64,000 bases of DNA from Arion vulgaris (GCA_020796225.1 CM036756.1:53176363-53240362), one strand, 5' to 3'; counted from the first letter of the stretch, positions 9,872-20,691 are shown. Program-made: numbers and translations. The notes: generated by a model from the letters alone, not told the origin.

Positions 9872-12800
9872 GATATCATAACGATGTCCTTGTATCTACT
9901 ATGCTTTAATTTTAACGATGTTCCTGTATCTACTATGCTTTAGTTTCAACGATGTTTCTGTATCTACTATGTTTTAGTTTCAACGATGTTTCTGTATCTA
10001 CTATGCTTTAGTTTCAACGATGTTTCTGTATCTACTATGCTTTAGTTTCATTTATGTCCCTGTATCTACTATGCTTTAGTTTCAACGATGTTTCTGTATC
10101 TACTATGCTTTAGTTTCATTGATGTTTCTGTATCTACTATGCTTTAGTTTCAACGATGTTCCTGTATCTACTATGTTTTAGTTTCAACGATGTTTCTGTA
10201 TCTACTATGTTTTAGTTTCAACGATGTTTCTGTATCTACTATGCTTTAGTTTCATTTATGTCCCTGTATCTACTATGCTTTAGTTTCATTGATGTTTCTG
10301 TATCTACTATGTTTTAGTTTTAACGATGTTCCTGTATCTACTATGCTTTAGTTTCAACGATGTTTCTGTATCTACTATGCTTTAGTTTCAACGATGTTCC
10401 TGTATCTACTATGTTTTAGTTTCAACGATGTTTCTGTATCTACTATGCTTTAGTTTCAATGATGTTTCTGTATCTACTATGCTTTAGTTTCATTGATGTT
10501 TCTGTATCTACTATGCTTTAGTTTCATTGATGTTTCTGTATCTACTATGCTTTAGTTTCAACGATGTTTCTGTATCTACTATGCTTTAGTTTGAACGATG
10601 TTCTCTCTATCTACTATGTTTTAGTTTCAACGATGTTTCTGTATCTACTATGCTTTAGTTTCATTGATGTTTCTGTATCTACTATGTTTTAGTTTCAACG
10701 ATGTTTCTGTATCTACTATGCTTTAGTTTCATTGATGTTTCTGTAACTACTATGCTTTAGTTTCATTGATGTTTCTGTATCTACTATGCTTTAGTTTTAA
10801 CGATGTTCCTGTATCTACTATGCTTTAGTTTCATTGATGTTTCTGTATCTACTATGCTTTAGTTTTAACGATGTTCCTGTATCTACTATGCTTTAGTTTC
10901 ATTGATGTTTCTGTATCTACTATGCTTTAGTTTCAATGATGTTTCTGTATCTACTATGTTTTAGTTTCAACGATGTTCCTGTATCTACTATGCTTTAGTT
11001 TCATTGATGTTTCTGTATCTACTATGCTTTAGTTTCAACGATGTTTCTGTATCTACTATGCTTTAGTTTCAACGATGTTCTCTCTATCTACTATGTTTTA
11101 GTTTCAACGATGTTTCTGTATCTACTATGCTTTAGTTTCAACGATGTTTCTGTATCTACTATGCTTTAGTTTCAACGATGTTTCTGTATCTACAATGCTT
11201 TCGTTTCAATGATGTTTCTGTATCTACTATGTTTTAGTTTCAACGATGTTTCTGTATCTACTATGCTTTAATTTCAACGATGTTTCTGTATCTACTATGC
11301 TTTAATTTCAACGATGTTTCTGTATCTACTATGTTTTAGTTTCAACGATGTTTCTGTATCTACTATGCTTTAATTTCAATGATGTTTCTGTATCTACTAT
11401 GTTTTTGTTTCAACGATGTTTCTGTATCTACTATGCTTTAATTTCAACGATGTTTCTGTATCTACTATGCTTTAGTTTCAACGATGTTTCTGTATCTACT
11501 ATGCTTTAGTTTCAACGATGTTCCCTCTATCTACTATGCTTTAGTTTCAATGATGTTCCTGTATCTACTATGCTTTAGTTTCAACGATGTTCCCTCTATC
11601 TACTATGCTTTAGTTTCAACGATGTTCCCTGTATCTACTATTTTTTAGTTTCAATGATGTTCCCTGTATCTACTATTTTTTAGTTTCAATGATGTTCCTG
11701 TATCTACTATTTTTTAGTTTCAATGATGTTCCTGTATCTACTATTTTTTAGTTTCAATGATGTTCCCTGTATCTACTATTTTTTTAGTTTCAATGATGTT
11801 CCCTGTATCTACTATTTTTTTAGTTTCAATGATGTTCCCTGTATCTACTATTTTTTAGTTTCAATGATGTTCCTGTATCTACTATTTTTTAGTTTCAATG
11901 ATGTTCCCTGTATCTACTATGTTTTAGTTTCAACGATGTTCCCTGTATCTACTATTTTTTAGTTTCAATGATGTTCCTGTATCTACTATGCTTTAGTTTC
12001 AACGATGTTCCCTGTATCTACTATTTTTTAGTTTCAATGATGTTCCTGTATCTACTATGTTTTAGTTTCAATGATGTTCCTGTATCTACTATGTTTTAGT
12101 TTCAATGATGTTCCTGTATCTACTATGCTTTAGTTTCAACGATGTTCCCTGTATCTACTATTTTTTAGTTTCAATGATGTTCCCTGTATCTACTATGCTT
12201 TAGTTTCAATGATGTTCCCTGTATCTACTATTTTTTAGTTTCAATGATGTTCCTGTATCTACTATGCTTTAGTTTAAACGATGTTTCCTGTATCTACTAT
12301 GCTTTAGTTTCAACGATGTTCCCTGTATCTACTTATTTTTAGTTTCAAGGATGTTCCTGTATCTACTATTTTTTAGTTTCAATGATGTTCCTGTATCTAC
12401 TATTTTTTAGTTTCAATGATGTTCCTGTATCTACTATTTTTTAGTTTCAATGATGTTCCTGTATCTACTATGTTTTAGTTTCAATGATGTTCCTGTATCT
12501 ACTATGTTTTAGTTTCAATGATGTTCCCTGTATCTACTATGCTTTAGTTTCAATGATGTTCCCTGTATCTACTATTTTTTAGTTTCAATGATGTTCCTGT
12601 ATCTACTATGCTTTAGTTTCAACGATGTTCCCTGTATCTACTATTTTTTAGTTTCAATGATGTTCCCTGTATCTACTATGCTTTAGTTTAAACGATGTTT
12701 CCTGTATCTACTATTTTTTAGTTTCAATGATGTTCCCTGTATCTACTATTTTTTTAGTTTCAATGATGTTCCCTGTATCTACTATTTTTTAGTTTCAATG

Positions 12801-13893
12801 ATGTTCCTGTATCTACTATTTTTTAGTTTCAATGATGTTCCCTGTATCTACTATTTTTTTAGTTTCAATGATGTTCCCTGTATCTACTATTTTTTAGTTT
12901 CAATGATGTTCCTGTATCTACTATTTTTTAGTTTCAATGATGTTCCCTGTATCTACTATTTTTTAGTTTCAATGATGTTCCTGTATCTACTATGTTTTAG
13001 TTTCAATGATGTTCCTGTATCTACTATGTTTTAGTTTCAATGATGTTCCCTGTATCTACTATGCTTTAGTTTCAATGATGTTCCCTGTATCTACTATTTT
13101 TTAGTTTCAATGATGTTCCTGTATCTACTATGTTTTAGTTTCAATGATGTTCTTGTATCTACTATTTTTTAGTTTCAATGATGTTCTTGTATCTACTATT
13201 TTTTAGTTTCAATGATGTTCTTGTATCTACTATTTTTTAGTTTCAAGGATGTTCCTGTATCTACTATTTTTTAGTTTCAATGATGTTCTTGTATCTACTA
13301 TTTTTTAGTTTCAACGATGTTCCCTGTATCTACTATATTTTAGTTTCAATGATGTTCTTGTATCTACTATTTTTTAGTTTCAATGATGTTCCCTGTATCT
13401 ACTATTTTTTAGTTTCAATGATGTTCCTGTATCTACTATTTTTTAGTTTCAAGGATGTTCTTGTATCTACTATTTTTTAGTTTCAAGGATGTTCCTGTAT
13501 CTACTATTTTTTAGTTTCAATGATGTTCTTGTATCTACTATTTTTTAGTTTCAATGATGTTCTTGTATCTACTATTTTTTAGTTTCAATGATGTTCCTGT
13601 ATCTACTATGTTTTAGTTTCAATGATGTTCCTGTATCTACTATGTTTTAGTTTCAATGATGTTCTTGTATCTACTATGTTTTAGTTTCAATGATGTTCTT
13701 GTATCTACTATGTTTTAGTTTCAATGATGTTCTTGTATCTACTATGTTTTAGTTTCAATGATGTTCTTGTATCTACTATGTTTTAGTTTCAATGATGTTC
13801 TTGTATCTACTATGTTTTAGTTTCAATGATGTTCTTGTATCTACTATGTTTTAGTTTCAATGATGTTCTTGTATCTACTATGTTTTTGTTGAA
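9872..13893. repeat. 34-bp minisatellite, about 118 copies
   Basis: The largest array in the window (4.0 kb). The unit is GTTCCTGTATCTACTATGCT plus TTAGTTTCAACGAT. It is regionalised. At 9.9-11.5 kb most units carry GTTTCTG and ATGCTTTAG with CAACG or CATTG. At 11.5-13.1 kb CCCTG and ATTTTTTAG variants, one or two bases longer, dominate. At 13.1-13.9 kb GTTCTTG dominates and the last units are nearly identical. Open frames over it are short because 34 is not a multiple of three. No coding signal. Confidence 0.97.
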
Positions 13894-13945
13894 GAAAATC
13901 TCTTGCTATGAAACCTTAAACAAGAAATACTAAACTCATTTCTCC

Positions 13946-14139
13946 GATGGAGTTAAATTGATGGAGTTAAATTGATGGAGTTAAATTGATGGAGTTAAAT
14001 TGATGGAGTTAAATTGATGGAGTTAAATTGATGGAGTTAAATTGATGGAGTTAAATTGATGGAGTTAAATTGATGGAGTTAAATTGATGGAGTTAAATTG
14101 ATGGAGTTAAATTGATGGAGTTAAATTGATGGAGTTAAA
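13946..14139. repeat. 14-bp minisatellite, about 14 copies
   Basis: Perfect tandem GATGGAGTTAAATT. The complete absence of variants implies very recent expansion. Confidence 0.97.
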
Positions 14140-14935
14140 CTTGTTTTGAATCTCCATCCAAATAGTTCAACGGATAAAAATCTTGCTCTTGCAACTTTCA
14201 CGTCTCAAATCTTATTATGCGACAGGTTGAGTCTTCCAAAATTTGTATTTCATGGCTTACAAAACGAGACAAACATATGAAGAACATTGTTGTTCTTAGT
14301 TCCTGCGGGTGGGGGCGCGTGGAAAGGGGAGGGGTTAGGGGTTCTCAAAACTCCTTATTCTTTGGAAGAACATATTAGTACACAATCGACTTAAAACAAA
14401 TGTTCTGAATCCTTTTGGCACCATTTGGGAATGATATGCATGTGTTTAAGGGAAACGAGAATGTACTTTATCGATTGCTATAGCCATGTTTGTTATTGAA
14501 GCTATATACCAGTTTACGGAACATTATCTACGTCCTCATTTGTAAACTTTGTAATAAGGATTGTATAGTCAAAACTGACAAGAAGATTAAGTAACAGCAT
14601 TTGTAAACATATATGTGATAGAAAGAAACTCTATGTGACCTGCGTAGTCACTCATTTCAATGACACAGGTGATTTTGGAATTTACTATTTCTACATGACA
14701 GCTACATGAACACGTTCATCGTATGATCAGTTTACATGCCATTGAAAGCATTGTAGATTGTACATTGCATTGTCTCTTGGAGTCGGCATACTACTTCTTA
14801 ATACCGTCGTCTCTTCTTGGAATAAGTTAGTCAACATTTACAACAAGAATTATTCAAGCCTCAAAATGACTTTGAGCGAAAAGCACGATTCAACAACACA
14901 TATTGTGAAATGTTTTGAGCCCAGCGGAGACTTTC
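14140..14935. other. Unassigned unique sequence with G-rich tract
   Basis: No recognised gene. A 75-codon plus-strand frame beginning near 14758 has a hydrophobic start (MYIALSLGVGILLL) but soon runs into the 37-bp array. I do not recognise it and consider it chance. A G-rich tract at 14307-14341 is listed separately. Confidence 0.4.
14307..14341 (+). other. Potential G-quadruplex tract
   Basis: Contains GGGTGGGGG, then GGGGAGGGGTTAGGGG within 35 bases: at least four G-runs of three or more with short loops on the 3' side. Confidence 0.5.
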
Positions 14936-15192
14936 GTATCCCATTTTATGGCATTAAAGTAAATTTCAAGTTATATCCCATTTGATAGCATGAAAGTAAA
15001 TTTCAAATTATATCCCATTTGATGGCATGAAAGTAAATTTCAAATTATATCCCATTTGATAGCATGAAAGTAAATTTCAAATTATATCCCATTTGATGGC
15101 ATGAAAGTAAATTTCAAATTATATCCCATTTGATGGCATGAAAGTAAATTTCAAATTATATCCCATTTGATAGCATGAAAGTAAATTTCTAG
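14936..15192. repeat. 37-bp minisatellite, about 7 copies
   Basis: Unit ATCCCATTTGATGGCATGAA plus AGTAAATTTCAAATTAT. Variants alternate GATAGC and GATGGC. Confidence 0.95.
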
Positions 15193-15301
15193 TTATATCA
15201 TTCCCAACGTCATATTCGGTTCAAAAGTGACTGGTCGTGTAGGGGCATGAAGGTGAGAATTAGCTCTCTGTATATAAAATGTTTCAAAGGCGTGCGTCTC
15301 T

Positions 15302-15415
15302 TAACGCCTCTGACAAGCAAGTTGAAACGCCTCTGACTAGCAAGTTGAAACGCCTCTGACAAGCAAGTTGAAACGCCTCTGACAAGCAAGTTGAAACGCC
15401 TCTGACAAGCAAGTT
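15302..15415. repeat. 23-bp minisatellite, 5 copies
   Basis: Unit AACGCCTCTGACAAGCAAGT plus TGA, near perfect, with one CTAGC variant. Confidence 0.95.
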
Positions 15416-15486
15416 TAGCTTATAGCTTTTTCATGGAGAAAATATTTTTTAAAAGACAGGAGACTGGGTGAATGGCGGTAACTGGC

Positions 15487-16054
15487 GCCAGAAAACCAGT
15501 AGCTTCGTGCAGATGGTGCTTGTTAAGGAAGGTAACTCATCTAGGAGAAGATAAACTGGTAAACCAGTTACCAGAAAACCAGTAGCTTCGTGCAGATGGT
15601 GCTTGTTAAGGAAGGTAACTCATCTAGGAGAAGATAAACTGGTAAACCAGTTACCAGAAAACCAGTAGCTTCGTGCAGATGGTGCTTGTTAAGGAAGGTA
15701 ACTCATCTAGGAGAAGATAAACTGGTAAACCAGTTACCAGAAAACCAGTAGCTTCGTGCAGATGGTGCTTGTTAAGGAAGGTAACTCATCTAGGAGAAGA
15801 TAAACTGGTAAACCAGTTACCAGAAAACCAGTAGCTTCGTGCAGATGGTGCTTGTTAAGGAAGGTAACTCATCTAGGAGAAGATAAACTGGTAAACCAGT
15901 TACCAGAAAACCAGTAGCTTCGTGCAGATGGTGCTTGTTAAGGAAGGTAACTCATCTAGGAGAAGATAAACTGGTAAACCAGTTACCAGAAAACCAGTAG
16001 CTTCGTGCAGATGGTGCTTGTTAAGGAAGGTAACTCATCTAGGAGAAGATAAAC
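15487..16054. repeat. 83-bp minisatellite, 7 copies, derived from repeat H
   Basis: Seven near-identical 83-bp copies (AGCTTCGTGCAGATGGTGCT at 15501, 15584 and so on). Each junction contains the imperfect palindrome CTGGTAAACCAGTTACCAG. The unit and the sequence to its right (TCATCTAGGAGAAGATAAAC, then ATTTCAAATCTCCGCTG) resemble 50930-51045. The array therefore seems to have expanded part of a dispersed repeat. Confidence 0.95.
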
Positions 16055-16164
16055 TCTAATTTCAAATCTCCGCTGCCTTGCGGATGTACCCATTCTTATA
16101 AATAGATTAAGGAGTAATTCCCGAGATCAAATCCTGTCCAGGATTCCCTATATTATTGGTATTC

Positions 16165-16262
16165 TGACTGATTGTTTTAATTGATTGATTGATTGTTTGA
16201 TTGATTGATTGATAAAACCCTAATCATTGCACATCTACATTGAGATTGTTGCTCTCTGGAAC
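16165..16262 (-). mobile_element. SINE-B tail fragment
   Basis: Imperfect (TTGA)n at 16178-16213 is followed by AACCCTAATCATTGCACATC, corresponding to the AACCATTATTATTGCAC block of SINE-B. Only the 3' end is present. Confidence 0.55.
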
Positions 16263-16343
16263 TAGATAAACAATATAATGTCTGGGAATTGCAATGTGGT
16301 TAAAGAAACTCAAAGACACAACAAGAAAAACTGAAACAAATAT

Positions 16344-16478
16344 GAATAGTTCAATACTTCATAGCACATATTACTTGAATAGTTTAATACTTCATAGCAC
16401 ATATTACTTGAATAGTTTAATACTTCATAGCACATATTACTTGAATAGTTCAATACTTCATAGCACATATTACTTGAA
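16344..16478. repeat. 33-bp minisatellite, 4 copies
   Basis: Unit AGTTCAATACTTCATAGCAC plus ATATTACTTGAAT, with a TTCAA/TTTAA variant. Both strands read open because the unit is 11 codons. Confidence 0.95.
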
Positions 16479-16681
16479 CGGAAGTTGTAAATGTGTGCAA
16501 ATTGCAGGCTGGATGTTAATTCCATACCTTTCATGCAAATTAAAGAGGTCAATTATTCACTTTCTAAAAGGCTGGAGCCAGACGTCGGCCAAGAATACAA
16601 AATAAGCTTGAGGTTGAAGAAGACCAGGGTGAACAAAACAGAAAAGTCTAACCTGGGAACAAAAAACATAATTGTCAGAGC

Positions 16682-16768
16682 ACAATGAAAAGAAGGAACA
16701 GGAAAGAAGGGGAGTTTGGAGAGGAGAGAATATGTTGTGAAGGAGGGGAGGGGGGAGGAGGGGGGCTA
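16682..16768 (+). repeat. Purine-rich tract with G-runs
   Basis: Almost entirely A and G, with AGGAGGGGAGGGGGGAGGAG and a further GGGGGG run near 16740-16766. It could form a quadruplex or triplex. It lies between unassigned sequence and the 67-bp array. Confidence 0.6.
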
Positions 16769-16776
16769 GATAATAT

Positions 16777-17585
16777 GAAAAGTAAGAAGATGTGAAGAGG
16801 GAGAGATGTCAAAATATGAATGATGTTTTAGAAGAGAACTAGTCTGAAGTAAGAAGATGTGAAGAGGGAGAGATGTCAAAATATGAATGATGCTTTAGAA
16901 GAGAACTAGTCTGAAGTAAGAAGATGTGAAGAGGGAGAGATGTTAAAATATGAATGATGTTTTAGAAGAGAACTAGTCTGAAGTAAGAAGATGTGAAGAG
17001 GGAGAGATGTCAAAATATGAATGATGTTTTAGAAGAGAACTAGTCTGAAGTAGGAAGATGTGAAGAGGGAGAGATGTGAAAATATGAATGATGTTTTAGA
17101 AGAGAACTAGTCTGAAGTAAGAAGATGTGAAGAGGGAGAGATGTCAAAATATGAATGATGTTTTAGAAGAGAACTAGTCTGAAGTAAGAAGATGTGAAGA
17201 GGGAGAGATGTTAAAATATGAATGATGTTTTAGAAGAGAACTAGTCTGAAGTAAGAAGATGTGAAGAGGGAGAGATGTCAAAATATGGATGATGTTTTAG
17301 AAGAGAACTAGTCTGAAGTAAGAAGATGTGAAGAGGGAGAGATGTCAAAATATGAATGATGTTTTAGAAGAGAACTAGTCTGAAGTAAGAAGATGTGAAG
17401 AGGGAGAGATGTCAAAATATGGATGATGTTTTAGAAGAGAACTAGTCTGAAGTAAGAAGATGTGAAGAGGGAGAGATGTCAAAATATGAATGATGCTTTA
17501 GAAGAGAACTAGTCTGAAGTAAGAAGATGTAAAGAGGGAGAGATGTCAAAATATGAATGATGTTTTAGAAGAGAACTAGTCTGGT
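16777..17585. repeat. 67-bp minisatellite, 12 copies
   Basis: Unit begins AAGTAAGAAGATGTGAAGAG and ends AAGAGAACTAGTCTG. Twelve highly similar copies differ by single bases (GTCAAAA/GTTAAAA/GTGAAAA; GAATGATG/GGATGATG). Confidence 0.97.
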
Positions 17586-17935
17586 TTATGACTAGAACGA
17601 GAGTTGGAGAAAATCATGTGAACAGTCAGCAATATGAAATATTTATCTCTTCCTCCTTGCTTCTCCTGCACTCCCCTCCCCACACCCACTCTCACACAGG
17701 GCCGTGCGGTATATTCTCTCAGTATGATGCAAGTCGTCGCAGTGCCGCCCGTAAATGTTTTTCTTTAAATAACCTTCAATTGTGATTTCGATTTCACTGC
17801 TTATGCCGCCCCCACGGTCCCACCTGATGCAGCCACCTTTCTGCACGGTACAGTCCTGCTCCCACCCATTACAATAAAGCCCAAACTAGTCTTCAGAATG
17901 TAGTTGGTAAACAGCTTATCGCTAAATGTAAGACA
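17586..17935. other. Unassigned unique sequence
   Basis: Moderately GC-rich and pyrimidine-biased on the plus strand. Two antiparallel frames of about 65 codons have no recognisable features. No gene is called. Confidence 0.4.
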
Positions 17936-18062
17936 AGTATGGACAAATATAACTAAACCCGTCTGTGAACAAGTGTAGAAACTAAAGCTGAAAAGTCTAG
18001 GAACAAGTCTAAGACAAACGTAATCAAGTTACTAAGGAAACTATTGTAGAAAACATCTCTAA
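17936..18062. repeat. Degenerate 36-bp minisatellite units (left outlier block)
   Basis: Contains GACAAATATAACTAA, AACCCGTCTGTGAACAA and ACTAAGGAAACTATTGTAGA, diverged relatives of the 36-bp array that resumes at 18517 after two SINE fragments. The AACCCGTCTGTGAACAA block recurs at 18523. Confidence 0.75.
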
Positions 18063-18063
18063 C

Positions 18064-18372
18064 ATTGATTGATTAATAGAACCATCGTCATTGCACTTCG
18101 GTGAGTGACCATGCGTGCTCCGATCTCTTTTTCTTAAACAGGAAGATCTCAGCTGCAGTGTGCGAACTCCGTAGCCCCGGCGAGGGTCCCCGATTTACCA
18201 TATATCAGATGGTGCAAATATTTTATAGGATTTTTTTTTTATGTCAGGCCCGTTCTTCTCGATTTTGAACTGTCAATTGTTCCTTTACGTGCTCAAATTG
18301 AACATGGGACCTACGTTTTATCGTCCGACTCCGATAGGACTAGGAACTCGATATCTCACCTACACTGTTCTA
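18064..18372 (-). mobile_element. SINE-B copy
   Basis: The (TTGA)-type tail at 18064-18077 is followed by AACCATCGTCATTGCACTTC, GAGTGACCATGCGTGCTCCG and CGAACTCCGTAGCCCCGGCG. Further upstream (minus sense) come GTGCTCAAATTGAACATGGG, TACGTTTTATCGTCC and CTCGATATCTCACCTACACT. The order matches 42012-42462 in inverse orientation. The tRNA-like head is truncated where the SINE-C fragment begins. Confidence 0.75.
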
Positions 18373-18391
18373 GTTATTACCCCGCCAAGTC

Positions 18392-18513
18392 TAGCGTTAG
18401 GACGAACAGTTGTGCACGCCCTTGCCTTATGTTCAGAAGATTGGTGGTTCGAATCCAGATCGCACCACTCCGTTCACAATGCATTTTATCCAGAAACTCA
18501 CAGGACCGTTAAC
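18392..18513 (+). mobile_element. SINE-C 5' fragment (tRNA-like head)
   Basis: The plus strand carries a tRNA-like region ending in a canonical box B, GGTTCGAATCC (near 18448). It is followed by AGATCGCACCACTCCGTTCA and CAGAAACTCACAGGACC, matching the start of the SINE-C body. Box A is eroded. It is truncated 3' and adjoins the 36-bp array. Confidence 0.6.
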
Positions 18514-18516
18514 AAG

Positions 18517-18930
18517 AATATCTAAACCCGTCTGTGAACAATTGTAGACAAATATAACTAAGTTACTCAGTAAACTAATGTAGACAAATATAACTAAGTT
18601 TCTCAGTTAACTAATGTAGACAAATATAACTAAGTTTCTCAGTAAACGAATGTAGACAAATATAACTAAGTTCCTCAGTAAACTAATGTAGACAAATATA
18701 ACTAAGTTTCTCAGTAAACGAATGTAGACAAATATAACTGAGCTGGTCAGTAAACTAATGTAGACAAATATAACTGAGCTGGTCAGTAAACTAATGTAGA
18801 CAAATATAACTAAGTTTCTCAGTAAACTAATGTAGACAAATATAACTAAGTTTCTCAGTTAACTAATGTAGACAAATATAACTAAGTTTCTCAGTAAACG
18901 AATGTAGACAAATATAACTAAGTTTCTCAT
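18517..18930. repeat. 36-bp minisatellite, main block
   Basis: About 11 copies of GTAGACAAATATAACTAAGT plus TTCTCAGTAAACTAAT. Variants have GAGCTGGTCAG in place of AAGTTTCTCAG. The array is interrupted at 18931 and continues with the same variants at 19332. Confidence 0.95.
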
Positions 18931-19331
18931 TCTTAGTACTTTCTCTTCCCATGCTTTGTAATCTCTATGGGTATATGTTGCATGTATTACATTCTTATGC
19001 TTCTTAGTACTTTCTCTTCCCATGCTTTATAATCTATATGGGTATATGTTGCATGTATTCAAGTTATATATTTACTAGATGTTTCATTGTTTCTTTTCTA
19101 TTTCTAGTTTTTATGTGTGTTTTTGTGTTACATTTATTTCGTTATTCGTTTTTATTCCAGATTTTCCTTAGATACGTTGGTATTTGGTCGTCCATTTGTG
19201 TTTCATTTTAATTTGTCACTCCTGTTTGTTCGTTTGCTTGATAAAGGCCTTGTTGGTCGAAACGTTGCTGTTTATCGTCACTGTTTATGTATTTTGTAAA
19301 ACTATAGTACTTTGTTTGTACGTGTTTCACT
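18931..19331 (+). mobile_element. Possible Penelope-like 3' remnant splitting the 36-bp array
   Basis: This segment separates two blocks of one minisatellite. It begins with a two-copy repeat of about 72 bp (TTAGTACTTTCTCTTCCCAT). It continues with TTGATAAAGGCCTTGTTGGT then CGAAACGTTG (19238-19268), TTGTAAAACTATAGTACTTT and TGTACGTGTTTC. The same order recurs at 63690-63844. The GATAAAGGCC...GGTCGAAACG pattern resembles terminal regions of Penelope-like elements, which are known to carry hammerhead ribozyme motifs. No GIY-YIG or RT coding sequence is present. The family assignment is an inference. Confidence 0.5.
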
Positions 19332-19520
19332 ATAGACAAATATAACTAAGTTCCTCAGTAAACTAATGTAGACAAATATAACTGAGCTGGTCAGTAAACT
19401 AATGTAGACAAATATAACTGAGCTGGTCAGTAAACTAATGTAGACAAATATAACTGAGCTGGTCAGTAAACTAATGTAGACAAACATAACTAAGTTCCAA
19501 GATAAACTAATGTAGACAAA
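19332..19520. repeat. 36-bp minisatellite, right block
   Basis: Five more copies of the unit at 18517-18930, mostly the GAGCTGGTCAG variant. They show that the array was continuous before the 18931-19331 insertion. Confidence 0.95.
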
Positions 19521-19671
19521 CATGGTCAAGATATTTTTCTTCATTCGCAATCGACATGTGTGCAATAATAGTGCATCCATATATTATGGATCTCGTTTAG
19601 CAAAATAAAAGTGTCAACGGCAGAGCACTTACACAGTAGCTTCTGCAACAATTTAGAATGTTTCATCTATG
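19521..19671. other. Unassigned spacer
   Basis: Nothing recognisable. Confidence 0.4.
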
Positions 19672-19831
19672 TAAGAAAGTTGCTTGAGTAATCCATTGTA
19701 ACTGAAATGAAACACTGTACACCGATTCACGACTATTATTAGATGTCACTGTTAGAAAGTTGCTTGAGTAATCCATTGTAACTGAAATGAAACACTGTAC
19801 ACCGATTCACGACTATTATTAGATGTCACTG
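19672..19831. repeat. 80-bp direct duplication
   Basis: Two identical 80-bp copies containing AGAAAGTTGCTTGAGTAATC and ACACCGATTCACGACTATTA. Confidence 0.95.
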
Positions 19832-19931
19832 TGTTATGTATACTACGAGCAGTAGTAATAGTTGTCAGTCATCATCAGGTGACGTGCCTGCTGGCATAGG
19901 CGATCATGGATCTGCACAAAATCTTTAACTC

Positions 19932-20000
19932 TGGTGTTTGCTATCATCTCAGATTTTGACGCTCTTCTGTACCATGAAGTCGCGCTTTCCAAAAGTTTCG

Positions 20001-20051
<51 letters not shown>

Positions 20052-20465
20052 TGTCTCTCTCTCTCTGTCTCTCTCTCTCTGTCTCTCTCTCTCTGTCTCT
20101 CTCTCTCTCTGTCTCTCTCTCTCTGTCTCTCTCTCTGTCTCTCTCTCTCTCTGTCTCTCTCTCTCTCTGCTCTCTCTTTTCTGTCCTCTCTCTCTCTCTG
20201 TCTTCCTCTGTCTCGTCTCTCTCTCTCTCTCTCTCTCTCTATGTCTTCCTCTGTCTCGTCTCTCCTCGATTTTACCGGTTGTCGCAATGTGTTCTAAACC
20301 TCTCTTTCTCATCACATGCCCGAAAAATGATGACTGCCTCTTTCTTATATTGACAATAAGTTTTCTCTTTGTCTTGACCTCATTTAACACCTCCACATTA
20401 GTCATTTTAGCAATCCATGGAATTCTCATCATTTTTCTGTAAAACCACATTTCTGTGTCCCTCAT
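19932..20465 (-). pseudogene. LINE-gamma C-terminal remnant with (CT)n expansion
   Basis: The minus strand from 20465 encodes EMWFYRKMMRIPWIAKMTNV, EVLNEVK and RKRQSSFFGHVMRKRGLEHI, the conserved C-terminal segment of a LINE ORF2. It continues into GKIEERRDRGRH. The codons for this Arg/Gly-rich part have been swamped by a (CT)n/(GTCT)n microsatellite at 19998-20246. The element resumes at 19932-19990 (GATTTTGACGCTCTTCTGTA), matching the 3' part of the intact-order copy at 43470-43852. It is dead. Confidence 0.8.
19998..20246. repeat. (CT)n microsatellite with interspersed GTCT
   Basis: Long CTCTCT runs with periodic GTCT, expanded inside a LINE-gamma 3' end. Open frames giving Ser-Leu or Arg-Glu runs here are artefacts of the dinucleotide repeat. 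Confidence 0.97.
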
Positions 20466-20513
20466 AGATTTGTCTATTCATGTGAGGACGATAGTCAGTA
20501 CAATTGTGTAAAC

Positions 20514-20552
20514 GTCAAAGGGGTCACGATCTGTAAGGTTGAGAACCACTAC
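20514..20552 (-). mobile_element. hAT-like terminal motif
   Basis: The minus strand reads AGTGGTTCTCAACCTTACAG then ATCGTGACCCC, strongly reminiscent of the CAGTGGTTCTCAACCT ends of hAT/Charlie-type transposons. No partner end is identified nearby, so it may be a solo end or a chance match. Confidence 0.35.
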
Positions 20553-20691
20553 ATTAAATGATGAGAACGTTAGTGGAAGAATAACGAGAAATGTATAGAT
20601 ACACAAATGCTATGCATAGGCAACACGAATGGTTTGATTAGGCTCTCAAACTGTATGCCTAGACACATAATTTACTTTTCCCATCCAGCAG

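Noticed and set aside
14758..14985. 75-codon frame with a hydrophobic N terminus (possible small secreted or membrane protein)
   Set aside because: It runs into the 37-bp array, has no conserved feature and no supporting context.
18371..18470. A second tRNA gene candidate (GGTTCGAATCC)
   Set aside because: It is the SINE-C head, with degenerate box A and no cloverleaf that I can draw.
19934..20353. Ser-Leu-rich and Arg-Glu-rich frames of 110-170 codons
   Set aside because: These are readings of the (CT)n microsatellite. Only the LINE-gamma part at the 20.3-20.46 kb end is meaningful.
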